From positions 1 to 6,222 of the forward strand of contig JAIRSN010000040.1 in assembly GCA_031255425.1 (NCBI GenBank): 6,222 nt of DNA, written 5' to 3'. The notes beneath the pieces are model-generated. The model searched no databases. It was not told the DNA's origin and saw nothing but the letters and a program-made list of their open reading frames with translations. Shown here one piece after another: positions 5,675-6,222 of this stretch. A program made the translations under genes and the position numbers. Position 1 is the first letter of the stretch; every line of letters begins with the position of its first letter. Origin of the DNA: Dysgonamonadaceae bacterium. GTDB taxonomy: Bacteria > Bacteroidota > Bacteroidia > Bacteroidales > Azobacteroidaceae.

Positions 5675-6222
5675 ATGATTCTGATACGAAACGCAACGCT
5701 GACGAACGAGGGCGCGTCCTACCGCGCATCCGTCCTGATAGCCGGCGAACGGATCGCTGCCGTGGCAAGCCTCGCGCGCAATCCCCTGTCGTTTGCCGGG
5801 CTTTTCCTCCGCCTGATCGCCGGTATTGCCGCCGGGAAACGCCTCCGGGTCATTCCCGCCAAGGGCTTGCTGCTCCTGCCGGGAATGATCGACGACCAGG
5901 TGCATTTCCGCGAACCGGGCTTAACGCACAAGGGCGACATCCGCAGCGAATCGCGGGCGGCGGTTGCCGGCGGGATTACTTCGTTTATGGATATGCCCAA
6001 CACGCTTCCGCAAACGGTAACGGTGGAGGCGCTGAACGACAAGTTCGACCGGGCGGCGGAAAACGCTCTTGCCAACTATTCGTTCTTTATCGGCGCCACC
6101 AACGACAACCGGGACGAACTGAAAAGGGAAGGCGCCCGCCGGGCGGCTGCCGTCAAGGTTTTTATGGGGTCTTCTACCGGGAATATGCTGGTGGACAGTC
6201 CCGGTACGCTCGAAAGCATTTT
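5675..6222 (+). CDS. pyrC: Dihydroorotase, N-terminal part (cut by window edge)
   Basis: Dihydroorotase catalyses reversible cyclisation of N-carbamoyl-L-aspartate to dihydroorotate, the third step of de novo pyrimidine synthesis, in the cytoplasm. The first 182 codons are visible; from memory, Bacteroidota members run to about 450 residues. The protein opens with the small beta-sandwich strand pattern of cyclic amidohydrolases, then DDQVHFREPGLTHKGD at 73-88, AGGITSFMDMPNT at 98-110, ATNDN at 141-145 and KVFMGSSTGNM at 161-171. His77 and Arg79 are the expected metal and substrate residues, and Lys161 is the likely carbamylated metal-bridging lysine. The first His of the usual DxHxH metal motif is Gln75 here; I recall the same DDQVHFR in other Bacteroidota enzymes. 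Residues 31-58 form an unusually hydrophobic linker. ATG follows the preceding TAA with no spacer and no Shine-Dalgarno sequence, implying translational coupling. Allantoinase or hydantoinase is a less likely alternative because REPGLTHKGD and MPNT fit dihydroorotase better. Confidence 0.9.
   Translation, partial: MILIRNATLTNEGASYRASVLIAGERIAAVASLARNPLSFAGLFLRLIAGIAAGKRLRVIPAKGLLLLPGMIDDQVHFREPGLTHKGDIRSESRAAVAGGITSFMDMPNTLPQTVTVEALNDKFDRAAENALANYSFFIGATNDNRDELKREGARRAAAVKVFMGSSTGNMLVDSPGTLESI

Noticed and set aside
5765..5848. Frameshift in the dihydroorotase gene as an explanation for the hydrophobic segment
   Set aside because: One alternative frame hits a stop and the other gives a Pro/Arg-rich sequence unlike the family, while the called frame stays open and rejoins conserved sequence on both sides.

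Overview
The window looks like chromosomal DNA from a member of the Bacteroidales (phylum Bacteroidota). Three things point there: the protein sequences, especially the soluble DPM1-like glycosyltransferase with its GVNVVNWP stretch and the dihydroorotase with a DDQVHFREPG signature; promoter-like TAnnTTTG boxes upstream of the genes; and A-rich leaders without a Shine-Dalgarno sequence. The genus cannot be fixed from the sequence alone.

Layout. Positions 1-406 hold no gene I can support. This stretch contains a run of GC-rich hairpins (80-217), a perfect hexanucleotide tandem repeat (277-312) and a probable intrinsic terminator (354-378, minus strand) for the next gene. Two genes follow on the minus strand, read right to left: mfd (4867-1538), the transcription-repair coupling factor, then galM (1474-407), aldose 1-epimerase. 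They are 63 bp apart, and a plausible promoter for galM lies in that gap. A short AT-rich divergent region (4868-4936) separates mfd from a plus-strand pair: a family 2 glycosyltransferase of the polyprenyl-phosphate mannose synthase type (4937-5674), followed immediately (TAA then ATG, no gap) by a dihydroorotase gene (5675 onward) cut off by the window edge.

How the genes relate. These are housekeeping functions without an obvious common pathway: DNA repair at stalled RNA polymerase (Mfd), hexose anomer conversion (GalM), activation of a sugar on a lipid carrier (the glycosyltransferase) and de novo pyrimidine synthesis (dihydroorotase). The glycosyltransferase and dihydroorotase are probably co-transcribed and translationally coupled. 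The mfd and glycosyltransferase promoters appear to overlap by three bases in the divergent region.

I see no defence system, insertion sequence, CRISPR array or RNA gene. The least explained part is the left 400 bp, where several hairpins share the same three-base loop and an imperfect inverted repeat sits near both ends. It looks like a dispersed non-coding repeat, but that needs a genome search to establish.
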